Shown: positions 1 to 8,149 of the stretch, piece by piece
Layout of the letters: each line of letters starts with the position of its first letter
Position numbering within the stretch: the first letter of the stretch is position 1
Source of the DNA: JBDUCV01 sp040003255
Lineage (GTDB): Bacteria; Actinomycetota; Actinomycetes; Mycobacteriales; Jatrophihabitantaceae
Assembly: GCA_040003255.1 (NCBI GenBank)
Contig: JBDUCV010000021.1
Coordinates: forward strand, 1 to 33,691
Reading direction: 5' to 3'
DNA length: 33,691 bases
Notes under the pieces: model-generated
What the model saw: only the letters and a program-made list of their open reading frames with translations
The model's database searches: none
What the model was told of the DNA's origin: nothing
Translations under genes and position numbers: made by a program

Positions 1-370
1 TGCCACGCGCTCGCAGTGCGGCCTGGGTGCGATCGGTGGCCTGCAGCTTGTCGAGAACCGCGATGACTGCGGCGAGACCGAGCAGCGCGAGCGCCCCGTA
101 GCTGACCTGATACGCCCAGTCCAGAGCAACGCGCCGGGTCCAGGTCGGGAAGGTGATCAGCTCGAACAGGCACAGCAGCCCAATGAAGATTGCGCCGCCG
201 ACGACTCGTCCGCTGCGGACCAGAGCCATCCCGATCAGGAACAGAACCCCGAACACCACGGCGAACAACGGCTGGGCGTCGGGGTAGTTCTCTTTCCAGA
301 TGATGGCTGCGCTGACGAACTCGCCGAGGCCAAGGACCCCGGCCAGGGCGATCAACGTGCGGTTGTTCAT
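1..370 (-). CDS. Small four-helix membrane protein, C-terminus cut by window edge
   Basis: An open frame runs from ATG at 370 to the left edge without a stop (at least 123 residues). The start is supported by GGAGGAAACC immediately upstream (371-380). The protein begins MNNRTLIALAGVLGLGEF and shows four hydrophobic stretches at roughly residues 5-25, 34-52, 59-77 and 91-107, separated by short polar loops. This suggests a small integral membrane protein; I do not recognise a family. It is divergent from the PLP decarboxylase gene, so 371-528 should hold promoters for both. It could be a DoxX-like or other uncharacterised actinobacterial membrane protein, but no diagnostic motif is visible. 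Confidence 0.7.
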   Translation of the reverse strand, partial: MNNRTLIALAGVLGLGEFVSAAIIWKENYPDAQPLFAVVFGVLFLIGMALVRSGRVVGGAIFIGLLCLFELITFPTWTRRVALDWAYQVSYGALALLGLAAVIAVLDKLQATDRTQAALRARG

Positions 371-528
371 GGTTTCCTCCTTGCCGTACGGGAACATTGC
401 AAGGGGGACGATGCCTGCAGCTGTTTCCCAGGCAGAAGGGGCGGATTCCCGGTTCATGCGGGAAGTTCTCCCGGTAGGTGCGTCAACAGTTGAGAGGCTG
501 GCTAGGCGCCGAGGGCAAGGGGTGGGTT

Positions 529-1923
529 GTGGGTGCTCGTGCCGAGGACTACGAAAACGCGCTGGGTCGTGCGGCCATCCATGCCCAGTCCTGGCTGGCA
601 TCGGTCGGCGATCGGGCGGTGCGTCCGCAAGCCTCCGCGGACGAGCTCGCGGCAGCACTGGCCGGCCCGCTGCCTGCCGGGCCGACCGACCCGGCCGCAG
701 TCATTGACCTGCTCGCAGACCTCGTCGAGCCCGGCCTGATGGCTATGGGCTCGGGCAGGTTCTTCGGTTGGGTCATCGGTGGCACCCTGCCGGCCGGACT
801 GGCTGCGGACTGGCTCGTCAGCGCCTGGGACCAGAACAGCGGCTTGCGCTACGCCACGCCCGGCGTCGTCGCGGTGGAGGAGGCGGCCTCAGCGTGGCTA
901 CTCCACTTGCTCGGCCTCCCCCCAGGTGCGGACGTCGGCTTCGTCACCGGCGCGACCATGGCGAATTTCACCGGTCTCGCCGCGGGCCGCCAACAGGTGC
1001 TGACCGACGCCGGATGGGACATCGACCGCAACGGACTTACGGGCGCGCCGCGCGTCCGAGTCCTGGTCGGCGCCGAGCGCCACGACACCGTCGATCTGGC
1101 GCTTCGTTACCTCGGGCTCGGCACGCCGACGCCAGTTGCCGCAGACGATCAGGGCCGGATCCGCCTCGACTCGCTGAGCGCCGAACTTGCGGGCGGCGGC
1201 GGCCCGGCGATTGTGTGTCTGCAAGCCGGCAATCTGCACTCGGGCGCCTTCGATCCGATTCAAGACGCGGTTGCACTTGCCCATCAGCACGGCGCATGGG
1301 TGCACGTCGACGGGGCATTCGGCCTGTGGGCTGCCGCGTCGCCTCGGCTGCGACACCTGCTGGCCGGGAACGAGGACGCTGACTCCTGGGCAACGGACGC
1401 GCACAAGACGCTCAACGTTCCGTATGACTGTGGCGTCGCGATCGTGGCCCACCCCGCTGCCCTTCGTGCTGCGATGGGCGTACACACCAGCTACCTCATC
1501 TCCGAGCAGAGCGGTCCTGGTGACCCGCTCGAGCGGGTGCCCGAGCTGTCGCGCCGAGCCAGGGGGGTACCGGTCTGGGCCGCGTTGCGTTCGCTCGGCC
1601 ATGAGGGTGTCGCCCTGTTAGTCGATCGCCTTGTGCACCACGCGCAGCAACTCGCCGCCCGCATCGACAGTATCGATGGTGCCAGCGTGCTCAACGTCGT
1701 CGATTACACGCAGGTCTGCGTCGCGTTCGAAGACGACGCCCGCACCCGTGCGGTCACCGCGCGATTGCTGGCCGACGGCGCAGTGTGGATGTCCGGTTCA
1801 CGCTGGCGCGGACGAGACGTCATGCGCATCTCAGTCAGCAACTGGTCGACGGACGCGCGAGACGTGGACGTGGCAATCGACGCCGTGCGGCGAGCGGTAG
1901 GCTCCGCATCCCCTGCGCCATAA
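529..1923 (+). CDS. Pyridoxal-phosphate-dependent decarboxylase (group II amino acid decarboxylase family)
   Basis: Group II PLP decarboxylases (aromatic amino acid, glutamate, tyrosine, diaminobutyrate) remove the alpha-carboxyl of an amino acid. The fold is recognisable: an N-terminal swapped segment with FFGWVIGG, the PLP-stacking region around HVDGAFG (codons near 1301-1320), and the Schiff-base lysine in DAHKTLN, with the Lys codon at 1405-1407. Length (about 464 residues from 529, 481 from GTG 478) fits the family. I prefer GTG 529 because AAGGGG lies 6 bases upstream; GTG 478 is the longer alternative and lacks a clear ribosome site. The cupin gene follows after 34 bases and is probably co-transcribed. 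The substrate cannot be told from sequence; these enzymes are often annotated only as aspartate aminotransferase-fold decarboxylases. Confidence 0.87.
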   Translation: MGARAEDYENALGRAAIHAQSWLASVGDRAVRPQASADELAAALAGPLPAGPTDPAAVIDLLADLVEPGLMAMGSGRFFGWVIGGTLPAGLAADWLVSAWDQNSGLRYATPGVVAVEEAASAWLLHLLGLPPGADVGFVTGATMANFTGLAAGRQQVLTDAGWDIDRNGLTGAPRVRVLVGAERHDTVDLALRYLGLGTPTPVAADDQGRIRLDSLSAELAGGGGPAIVCLQAGNLHSGAFDPIQDAVALAHQHGAWVHVDGAFGLWAAASPRLRHLLAGNEDADSWATDAHKTLNVPYDCGVAIVAHPAALRAAMGVHTSYLISEQSGPGDPLERVPELSRRARGVPVWAALRSLGHEGVALLVDRLVHHAQQLAARIDSIDGASVLNVVDYTQVCVAFEDDARTRAVTARLLADGAVWMSGSRWRGRDVMRISVSNWSTDARDVDVAIDAVRRAVGSASPAP

Positions 1924-1957
1924 GCGATCCACGCCTATCCGGCCGACGGAGCCCACC

Positions 1958-2401
1958 ATGACCGACGCCTTCCACCCGCACCTCGCACCCGCCCAGCCGA
2001 ACCTGCGACACGTGCGTGCCGACGAGGTCGACGCCGACACCGCGCAGACGCCGGGCATGCAGCGATTCGCGGCGATCAGCAACGCCAAGGTCGGTTCCGA
2101 GCGGCTCTGGATGGGTCAGACCCACATCCGGCCAGCGATGCGCTCCGGGGACCACCACCACGGTGCGGCCGAGACCGCGATCTACGTGGTCAGCGGCACA
2201 CCGGAGTTCGTCTACCTGGACGAGCACACCGGCGCGGAGGTCCGAATCCGTACCACACCCGGCGACTACGTCTTCGTGCCCCCGTACACACCGCATCGGG
2301 AGGAGAACAACGATCCCGACTTCGAAGCCGTGGTGGTGATCGCGCGCAGCACCCAGGAGGCGATCGTGATCAATCTGCCGTCACTGAACGGCGAGGCGTG
2401 A
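1958..2401 (+). CDS. Single-domain cupin protein
   Basis: A 147-residue protein with both cupin motifs. Motif 1 is GDHHHGAAETAIYVVSG, giving the His-His-Glu metal ligands. Motif 2 is PGDYVFVPPYTPH, giving the last His. The protein is therefore probably a small metal-binding beta-barrel. Cupins of this size act as sugar or amino acid isomerases, dioxygenases or ligand-binding proteins, and nothing here decides between them. It lies 34 bases behind the PLP decarboxylase in the same direction, so it may act on the same substrate or product (inference). The start ATG 1958 is preceded by CGGAG at 1947-1951. Confidence 0.82.
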   Translation: MTDAFHPHLAPAQPNLRHVRADEVDADTAQTPGMQRFAAISNAKVGSERLWMGQTHIRPAMRSGDHHHGAAETAIYVVSGTPEFVYLDEHTGAEVRIRTTPGDYVFVPPYTPHREENNDPDFEAVVVIARSTQEAIVINLPSLNGEA

Positions 2402-2458
2402 GCACCATCGCCATTCCCACGTCAGCCTGGGTCCGCTGTGCGACTGCCGCCGGCCGGG

Positions 2459-2944
2459 TCAGGCTACGGAGTCTGGGCCGGTCAGTGACAGCGTCATGAA
2501 CTTGCTGTTCGGACTCGGGGCGTAGTCGCCAAACGGCCCGCATGGCCTGAACCCTGCGCTCGCGTAGAGCGACCGCGCAGGTGCAAACGCTGGCATGGAC
2601 CCAGTCTCAAGACTCACCCGGCGAAAGCCGCGATCGCGGGCGACGCCGACGAGGTGATCAAGCATCGCTCGACCGATCCCGCGACCCCGCGCCGCTTGGG
2701 CGGTGTGCATGGACTTCAACTCCGCGTGACAGGCATCGATTCGCTTCAGCGCCCCTACTCCAAGGAGCTCACCGTTGCGGCGCAAGCTGAACAGGGTGAG
2801 AGCAGGATCAAGAAGATCGTCGACGGCAAGGGCATGGACATCCTCGGGCGGGCTGTGCGAATTGGCGAACGCGAGGTGGCGCTCTACCAGTTCGCGAACG
2901 TCCTTGGCTCGTGGGTCGTCAATCGAGATCTCGCCGTCAGGCAC
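2459..2944 (-). CDS. GNAT-family N-acetyltransferase
   Basis: A 161-residue protein of typical GNAT length. The acetyl-CoA pyrophosphate-binding motif A is seen as AARGRGIGRAML (about residues 84-96), preceded by the beta-4 strand ELKSMHT and followed by the C-terminal LYASAGFRPCGPFGDY segment typical of YsnE-like members. The enzyme would transfer acetyl from acetyl-CoA to a small amine or protein amine; the substrate is unknown. Start is GTG 2944 with no strong ribosome site. It is convergent with the cupin gene (57-base gap) and divergent from the hydrolase at 3000, so the 55 bases between them must serve both. Confidence 0.88.
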   Translation of the reverse strand: MPDGEISIDDPRAKDVRELVERHLAFANSHSPPEDVHALAVDDLLDPALTLFSLRRNGELLGVGALKRIDACHAELKSMHTAQAARGRGIGRAMLDHLVGVARDRGFRRVSLETGSMPAFAPARSLYASAGFRPCGPFGDYAPSPNSKFMTLSLTGPDSVA

Positions 2945-2999
2945 AAGAAGAACCTACGTAACGTCGACCAGCTAGCCGGGCAATGCGTACGGTCGCACC

Positions 3000-3689
3000 G
3001 TGGCTCATTTCCTTCTGATGCACGGCGCGTGCCACGGCGGATGGTGCTGGGACTTGGTCGTGCCGCTCTTGCGTGAGGCTGGCCATGACGCCGCCGCCCC
3101 GGATCTGCCCTGCGAAGATCCCGATGCCGGGCTGAGCGATTATGCCGACGCCGCGATCGCTGCGCTCCCCGGCGAACCTCCCGACCTCGTCGTCGTGGGT
3201 CATTCGCTGGGCGCGCTTGTCGCACCGCTGGTCGCGTCGAGGCTGCACACCCGCCGCATGGTCCTGCTTGCGGGCATCGTTGGCGCGCCTAATGCGAGCC
3301 TCCAGTCGCTGGCTTCCGAGGATGCAGACCGTGACCTACCCCTTGGCGAGGACGGCCTGGAGCGCGACACCGAAGGCCGCTTCCGGTTCTCCGAGCACGG
3401 CGCGCGTCGCCTGCTGTACCACGACTGCGATCCCGGCTCAGCCGACGCAGCCATCGCACGCTTGCGATTCCAGCGCTCCATGTGGACCCAGGTTGCCAAG
3501 TTCGCCGCCTGGCCGGACACCGAGATCGTGTCGATCACCTGCACCGAAGACCGCGTCGTCAATCCATCGTGGTCTGACCGGACCGCGCGCGGTCGGCTCG
3601 GCGTCGAGCCGGTGCACCTACCAGGCGGACATTCACCATTCCTGGCACGCCCCGCTCAGCTGACAACAATCCTGACTAGCGGGTTGTGA
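3000..3689 (+). CDS. Alpha/beta-hydrolase fold protein
   Basis: A 229-residue alpha/beta hydrolase starting at GTG 3000. The oxyanion-hole segment is LMHGACHGGWCW near the N-terminus. The nucleophile elbow is GHSLG, with Ser69. The acid lies in TEDRVV, and the catalytic His is in GGHSPF (His211). The early HGxxHGxWCW pattern resembles the small esterase/hydroxynitrile-lyase-like group, which lacks a large cap domain. An ester or thioester is a plausible substrate, but none is indicated. The gene ends 35 bases before the sheath gene start, so the two could share a transcript, though no functional link is evident. Confidence 0.88.
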   Translation: MAHFLLMHGACHGGWCWDLVVPLLREAGHDAAAPDLPCEDPDAGLSDYADAAIAALPGEPPDLVVVGHSLGALVAPLVASRLHTRRMVLLAGIVGAPNASLQSLASEDADRDLPLGEDGLERDTEGRFRFSEHGARRLLYHDCDPGSADAAIARLRFQRSMWTQVAKFAAWPDTEIVSITCTEDRVVNPSWSDRTARGRLGVEPVHLPGGHSPFLARPAQLTTILTSGL

Positions 3690-3724
3690 CGGCGCCAATC
3701 AGACGCGGACGACGAGGGGCCGAG

Positions 3725-5335
3725 ATGCCAACCAATGTCAGCTATCCGGGTGTGTACCTGGAGGAGATTCCCAGCGGAGTACACGCCATCGCGGGGGTAG
3801 CCACCTCGGTGACCGCCTTTGTTGGCACGGCGGTTCGAGGACCCACGAATCGAACGGTTACCGTGACCAGCTTCGGTGATTTCGAACGGGTCTTCGGTGG
3901 GCTCAACCGAGATCTGATGCTCGGCTACGCGGTGCGCGACTTCTTCGCCAACGGCGGTGTACAGGCGATCGTGGTGCGCCTGTACGCCAAACCCAACGGC
4001 TTCGCGGCCAACGCGACATTCGACATCGCGAACCTGACGCTCGAGTCTGCATCCGAAGGCGCGTGGGGCAACCAGGTGCGGGTACGCGTCGACCAGAATC
4101 CCGCGACCGACCCCGACCTCGTCGCCGTTGCGGCCGCACTTGAAGTCGATCCGGCTGACGTCTTCGACCTCACCGCTCGTGACGGTGGCACGGGCCGCAT
4201 CGAGTCCTTCCTGAACGTGACGACCAAGGAGAGCGGCCGCCGCGTCGATCGAGTGCTTTCCACCGAGTCCACCCTGATCCGGGTATCCAGCAGCCTGGCC
4301 CTGCCGACCGATCCGGCTCCGCCCGCCGACGCCGGAACGCTCCTCGATGCCGACGTGTGGATCACCGATTCGAAGTCGACAGCAGCAAAGTCTTCGCCCG
4401 CAAGCTCTACGGCGGCGGACAGCGCCGCGCTGGTGGCCGCTGACTTCAACGGCTCCCAGCCTGCCCAGACGGGCATCTACGCGCTCGACCAGGCCGAGCT
4501 GTTCAACCTGCTCTGCATCACCGCCGACGACCGAGGCGGCGATGTACCGGACGAAGTCTATAGCCAAGCGCTCGACTACTGCGTGACGCGCCGTGCCGTC
4601 CTGCTCGTGGACGCGAAGGCGGCCTGGAGCGACCCGTCGGCTGCGCAGGCCGGTCTGGCGGCGATGAACCTGGCCGGCGATCGCGCCCGCAATGCTGCGA
4701 TCTACTTCCCGCGCATCAAACAGGCCGACCCGATGCTCGGCGGGCAGGTTGACACCTTCGCGCCGAGCGGGTCGGTCGCCGGGGTGGTGGCCCGGACGGA
4801 CTCGCAGCGTGGCGTGTGGAAGGCCCCGGCCGGCACCGCCGCCTCGCTGAATGGAGCGGCGGGCCTGGCAGTCGACCTGACCGACGCCGAGAACGCTGTG
4901 CTGAGCCCGTTCGGGATCAACTGCCTACGGACGTTCGCAGCATTCGGCAGCGTGGTGTGGGGAGCTCGTACGCTCCGGGGCGCTGATGCCGCCGCCGACG
5001 AATACAAGTATCTGCCGGTGCGACGTACGGCGCTCTATATCGAGGAAAGCCTGTGCCGCGGGCTGGGATGGGCCGTCTTCGAGCCGAACGACGAGCCACT
5101 CTGGGCGCAGATCCGGCTCAACGTCGGCGCGTTCCTGCACGACATGTTCCGGCAGGGCGCGTTCCAGGGACCGACGCCGGACGAGGCGTACCTCGTAAAG
5201 TGCGACGAGGAAACGACCACGCAGAACGACGTCGATCTCGGCGTCGTCAACATCCTGGTCGGCTTCGCTGCGCTCAAGCCCGCCGAGTTTGTCATCATCC
5301 GGCTGCAGCAGTTGGCCGGCCGGATTGAGGCCTGA
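3725..5335 (+). CDS. Contractile phage-tail/injection-system sheath protein (orphan)
   Basis: A 536-residue member of the contractile tail sheath family, seen in myophages, R-type pyocins and extracellular contractile injection systems. The N-terminus has the sheath hallmark YPGVYLEEIPSG followed by GVATSVTAFVG and the FGDFERVFGG segment. A variable insertion occupies about residues 130-260. The conserved C-terminal domain has SLCRGLGWAVFEPND, then CDEETTTQNDVD and KPAEFVIIRLQQ. ATG 3725 is chosen because GAGGGG lies 7 bases upstream and the protein then starts MPTNVSYPGVY; GTG 3686 would add 13 unlikely residues overlapping the hydrolase gene. No tube, baseplate, spike, ATPase or lysis gene lies on either side, so this is an isolated sheath gene: a remnant, a domesticated copy, or the partner of a system encoded elsewhere. 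Confidence 0.92.
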   Translation: MPTNVSYPGVYLEEIPSGVHAIAGVATSVTAFVGTAVRGPTNRTVTVTSFGDFERVFGGLNRDLMLGYAVRDFFANGGVQAIVVRLYAKPNGFAANATFDIANLTLESASEGAWGNQVRVRVDQNPATDPDLVAVAAALEVDPADVFDLTARDGGTGRIESFLNVTTKESGRRVDRVLSTESTLIRVSSSLALPTDPAPPADAGTLLDADVWITDSKSTAAKSSPASSTAADSAALVAADFNGSQPAQTGIYALDQAELFNLLCITADDRGGDVPDEVYSQALDYCVTRRAVLLVDAKAAWSDPSAAQAGLAAMNLAGDRARNAAIYFPRIKQADPMLGGQVDTFAPSGSVAGVVARTDSQRGVWKAPAGTAASLNGAAGLAVDLTDAENAVLSPFGINCLRTFAAFGSVVWGARTLRGADAAADEYKYLPVRRTALYIEESLCRGLGWAVFEPNDEPLWAQIRLNVGAFLHDMFRQGAFQGPTPDEAYLVKCDEETTTQNDVDLGVVNILVGFAALKPAEFVIIRLQQLAGRIEA

Positions 5336-5419
5336 TCAGGGCTGGTCTCGGCTCGGCCGTCTTGTTTCGCCAGGCTGGCTTTCACCTCGTCAACTGTGAC
5401 CGCTGGAAAGGAATGTGGA

Positions 5420-6451
5420 ATGAGTGTGTTGCGGACGCCGTTGTGCGGACGGTTGGGCATCGAGGTCCCTATCGTGCAAGCTCCGATCGGTTCGGCGAGC
5501 ACCCCAGAACTGGCTGCGGCGGTGGCTAACGCAGGTGGACTGGGCATGCTCGCCCTGACGTGGGCGACCCTCGACGAGGTCACCCAACGGGTGCGCCGGA
5601 CGCGGGAGCTGACGCAGCGGCCTGTCGGAGTCAACCTGTCCCTTGACTTTCCGATCCGAATGCAACTGGCTGCATCTTTGGCCGAGGGCGTGCGGATTGT
5701 GTCTACCTTTTGGGGTGACCCGGGCGGCGTCCACGACGAGGTGCGGGCCGCAGGTGCCCTGCACCTGCACACAGTCGGCACGGCAGCTGAGGCACGAAGG
5801 GCAGTCGACCTTGGTGTCGACGTGATCGTGGCCCAAGGATGGGAGGCCGGCGGGCACGTATGGGGCGAGGTGGCAACGCTTCCGCTCGTGCCAGCGGTGG
5901 TGGACGCCGTTGATCCGGTACCGGTCATCGCTGCGGGCGGCATCGCTGATGGGCGGGGACTCGCCGCCGTCCTAGCGTTGGGCGCACAAGCGGCCTGGCT
6001 CGGCACCCGATTCCTGACTGCCGTCGAAGCGAACACCCACGACGTGTATCGCCAGCGGGTCATCCAAGCCGGATCTCACGACACCGTGCACACGATGTGC
6101 TTCGAGGGCGGATGGCCAGACGCCCCGCACCGCGTGCTGCGCAACTCGACACTGACCGCTTGGGAAGACGGCGGCCGAGCCAAGGCTCCGAGTCGGCCGA
6201 ACGAGGCGTCGGTCGTGGCCACGGATGGGCAGGGGCGACCGCAACACCGCTACGACGACATGCTGCCGCTGGCAAGCATGCACGGTGACGTCGACGCCAT
6301 GGCCCTGTACGCCGGGCAATCCGCCGGATTGGTGTCGGACGTCGCACCAGCCGCCGAGATCGTGAGACGGGTCGTTGATCAGGCGCTGTCGATCCTCGAG
6401 CCGGGACACACCAGCTCGCCGAGAGCCAATACGAGCTGGCCTTTTGCGTGA
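5420..6451 (+). CDS. Nitronate monooxygenase (FMN-dependent, 2-nitropropane dioxygenase type)
   Basis: A 343-residue TIM-barrel flavoenzyme. The N-terminus, with VPIVQAPIGS and NAGGLGML, is the signature of the nitronate monooxygenase family. The active-site motif QGWEAGGHVWG carries the putative catalytic His, and the phosphate-binding segments VIAAGGIADG and LGTRFL bind FMN. Members oxidise alkyl nitronates such as propionate-3-nitronate to the aldehyde or keto acid and nitrite, using O2; some annotated members act instead in fatty-acid synthesis as enoyl reductases. ATG 5420 is preferred over GTG 5396 because AAAGGA (5407-5412) is well spaced and the protein then starts MSVLRTPLCGRLG, as in relatives. 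It stands between the sheath gene and the regulator/flavoprotein gene without an obvious partner. Confidence 0.88.
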   Translation: MSVLRTPLCGRLGIEVPIVQAPIGSASTPELAAAVANAGGLGMLALTWATLDEVTQRVRRTRELTQRPVGVNLSLDFPIRMQLAASLAEGVRIVSTFWGDPGGVHDEVRAAGALHLHTVGTAAEARRAVDLGVDVIVAQGWEAGGHVWGEVATLPLVPAVVDAVDPVPVIAAGGIADGRGLAAVLALGAQAAWLGTRFLTAVEANTHDVYRQRVIQAGSHDTVHTMCFEGGWPDAPHRVLRNSTLTAWEDGGRAKAPSRPNEASVVATDGQGRPQHRYDDMLPLASMHGDVDAMALYAGQSAGLVSDVAPAAEIVRRVVDQALSILEPGHTSSPRANTSWPFA

Positions 6452-6490
6452 TCGATGTCGGCGTGGCCTCGCCGTTATGCTTTGCGGCTA

Positions 6491-8149
6491 ATGAGCAAGC
6501 CCACGATCTTGACCGTCGACGACGATGCCCTGGTTTCTGCGGCGATCACCCGGGACCTGCGCCGCCGCTATGGCGCCGACTATCGCATCGTGCGGGCGTC
6601 GTCGGGGGCCGAGGCGCTGGCCGTGTTGACCAAACTTGCGCTGCGCAACCAACCGGTAGCTTTGATCGCCTCCGACCAGCGGATGCCGGAGATGACGGGC
6701 ATCGAGATGCTCGAGCAGGCTCGTACCCATGCACCGGCCGCGAAGTACCTGCTGCTCACGGCGTACGCCGATACTGACGTCGCCATCAAGGCGATCAACG
6801 ACATCGGCCTTGACTACTACCTGCTCAAGCCGTGGGATCCTCCCGAGGAACGGCTGTACCCCGTCATCGACGACGTGCTCGGCGACTGGCGGCAGGCCAA
6901 CCCGGAGCACACGTCCGACGTGCGAGTGATCGGGCACCGGTGGTCCGACCGCAGCCACGACATCAAGACGTTCCTGGCCCGCAACCACGTGCCCTACCGC
7001 TGGTATGACATCGAGCGTGACGCCGAGGCGCTGCGGCTACGCGACCTCGCCCAGGCGACTGCGGCCGATCTCCCATTGGTGCTCGTACCCGACGGCGACA
7101 CGCTCCGCTCGCCGTCGACGCTGGATCTCGCCCGGGCGCTCGGCCTGCGAACCAGGGCCGAACAGCCGCTGTACGACGTGTGCGTCGTAGGCGGCGGCCC
7201 GGCGGGACTGGCCGCCGCGGTGTACGCGGCGTCCGAGGGCCTGAGCACCGTTATCGTCGAGCGTGAGGCGCCCGGAGGTCAGGCTGGTCAGAGCGCGGCG
7301 ATCGAGAACTACCTCGGCTTTCCGAAGGGACTGACCGGCTCCGACCTCACCCAGCGCGCCATTGCGCAGGTGTCTCGCTTCGGCGCCGAGATGGTTCTCC
7401 TGCGGGACGTGGTCGGCTTCGAGACCCGCGGGCCCGTGCACGCCGTGCTCTTGGACGGCTCGGGAGAAATTGAGGCTCGCGCGCTCATCGTCGCGACGGG
7501 CGTGTCCTATCGGCGTCTGGAGGCTGCAGGGCTCGATGAACTCACCGGCCGGGGCGTCTACTACGGCGCGAACGCCAGCGACGCGAGCCAGTGCCAAGGC
7601 GACGACGTCTACGTCGTCGGCGCCGCCAACTCAGCGGGCCAGGCCGCGCTGAACCTGGCCCGCTTCGCCAAGCGCGTCGTGCTGGTAGTTCGGGCTGGGA
7701 CGCTCAAGGACTCGATGTCCCAGTACCTCGTCGATCGAATCACGTCCGCGGCCACGATCGAGGTGCGATACCGCAGCGAGGTCGTGGCCGTGCGGGGCGA
7801 GGGCCACCTCGAGTTGCTCACCCTCGCCAATCGGGACTCCGGGGTCACGGAGGAGGTGCCATCGAGCTGGCTTTTCGTCTTGATCGGCGCCTCGCCCCGC
7901 ACCGAGTGGCTCGGCCCCGACGTCGTTCGCGACGACAAGGGGTTCGTCGTCACCGGTCAAGATCTCCTCGGCCCCGCCCACGCCCAGCGCTGGGCGCTGC
8001 CCCGCGCGCCCTATGCCCTCGAGACGAGCGTGCCGGGGGTGTTCGCGGCTGGCGACGTCCGACTCGACTCCATGAAGCGGGTCGCGTCGGCGGTCGGCGA
8101 GGGCGCGATGTCGGTGTACCTCGCGCACCGCTACCTGGCCACTACCTGA
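6491..8149 (+). CDS. Response regulator receiver fused to thioredoxin-fold and thioredoxin-reductase-like FAD domains
   Basis: A 552-residue three-part protein. Residues 1-125 are a receiver domain: acidic pocket Asp10-12, phosphoacceptor Asp62 in ASDQRMP, Thr90, and Lys113 in LKPW. Residues about 140-225 look like a glutaredoxin/thioredoxin fold with RWSDRSH where a redox CxxC would sit. From about 230 it is a class II flavoprotein: FAD motif VVGGGPAGLAAAV, GGQAGQSAAIENYLGFP, NAD(P) motif VVGAANSAGQAAL and C-terminal FAD motif GVFAAGDVR. The site equal to the TrxR CATC reads ANAS, so disulfide-reductase chemistry is not expected. ATG 6491 gives the canonical MSKPTILTVDDD start; ATG 6455 is in frame but adds a non-conserved 12-residue leader. 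The stop overlaps the kinase start by one base (TGATG), so the two are translationally coupled and probably form a signalling pair. Confidence 0.92.
   Translation: MSKPTILTVDDDALVSAAITRDLRRRYGADYRIVRASSGAEALAVLTKLALRNQPVALIASDQRMPEMTGIEMLEQARTHAPAAKYLLLTAYADTDVAIKAINDIGLDYYLLKPWDPPEERLYPVIDDVLGDWRQANPEHTSDVRVIGHRWSDRSHDIKTFLARNHVPYRWYDIERDAEALRLRDLAQATAADLPLVLVPDGDTLRSPSTLDLARALGLRTRAEQPLYDVCVVGGGPAGLAAAVYAASEGLSTVIVEREAPGGQAGQSAAIENYLGFPKGLTGSDLTQRAIAQVSRFGAEMVLLRDVVGFETRGPVHAVLLDGSGEIEARALIVATGVSYRRLEAAGLDELTGRGVYYGANASDASQCQGDDVYVVGAANSAGQAALNLARFAKRVVLVVRAGTLKDSMSQYLVDRITSAATIEVRYRSEVVAVRGEGHLELLTLANRDSGVTEEVPSSWLFVLIGASPRTEWLGPDVVRDDKGFVVTGQDLLGPAHAQRWALPRAPYALETSVPGVFAAGDVRLDSMKRVASAVGEGAMSVYLAHRYLATT

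Noticed and set aside
7591..8148. In-frame upstream extension of the kinase gene
   Set aside because: It lies inside the flavoprotein gene, is Arg/Gly-rich, and the CRP-like domain begins right after ATG 8149.
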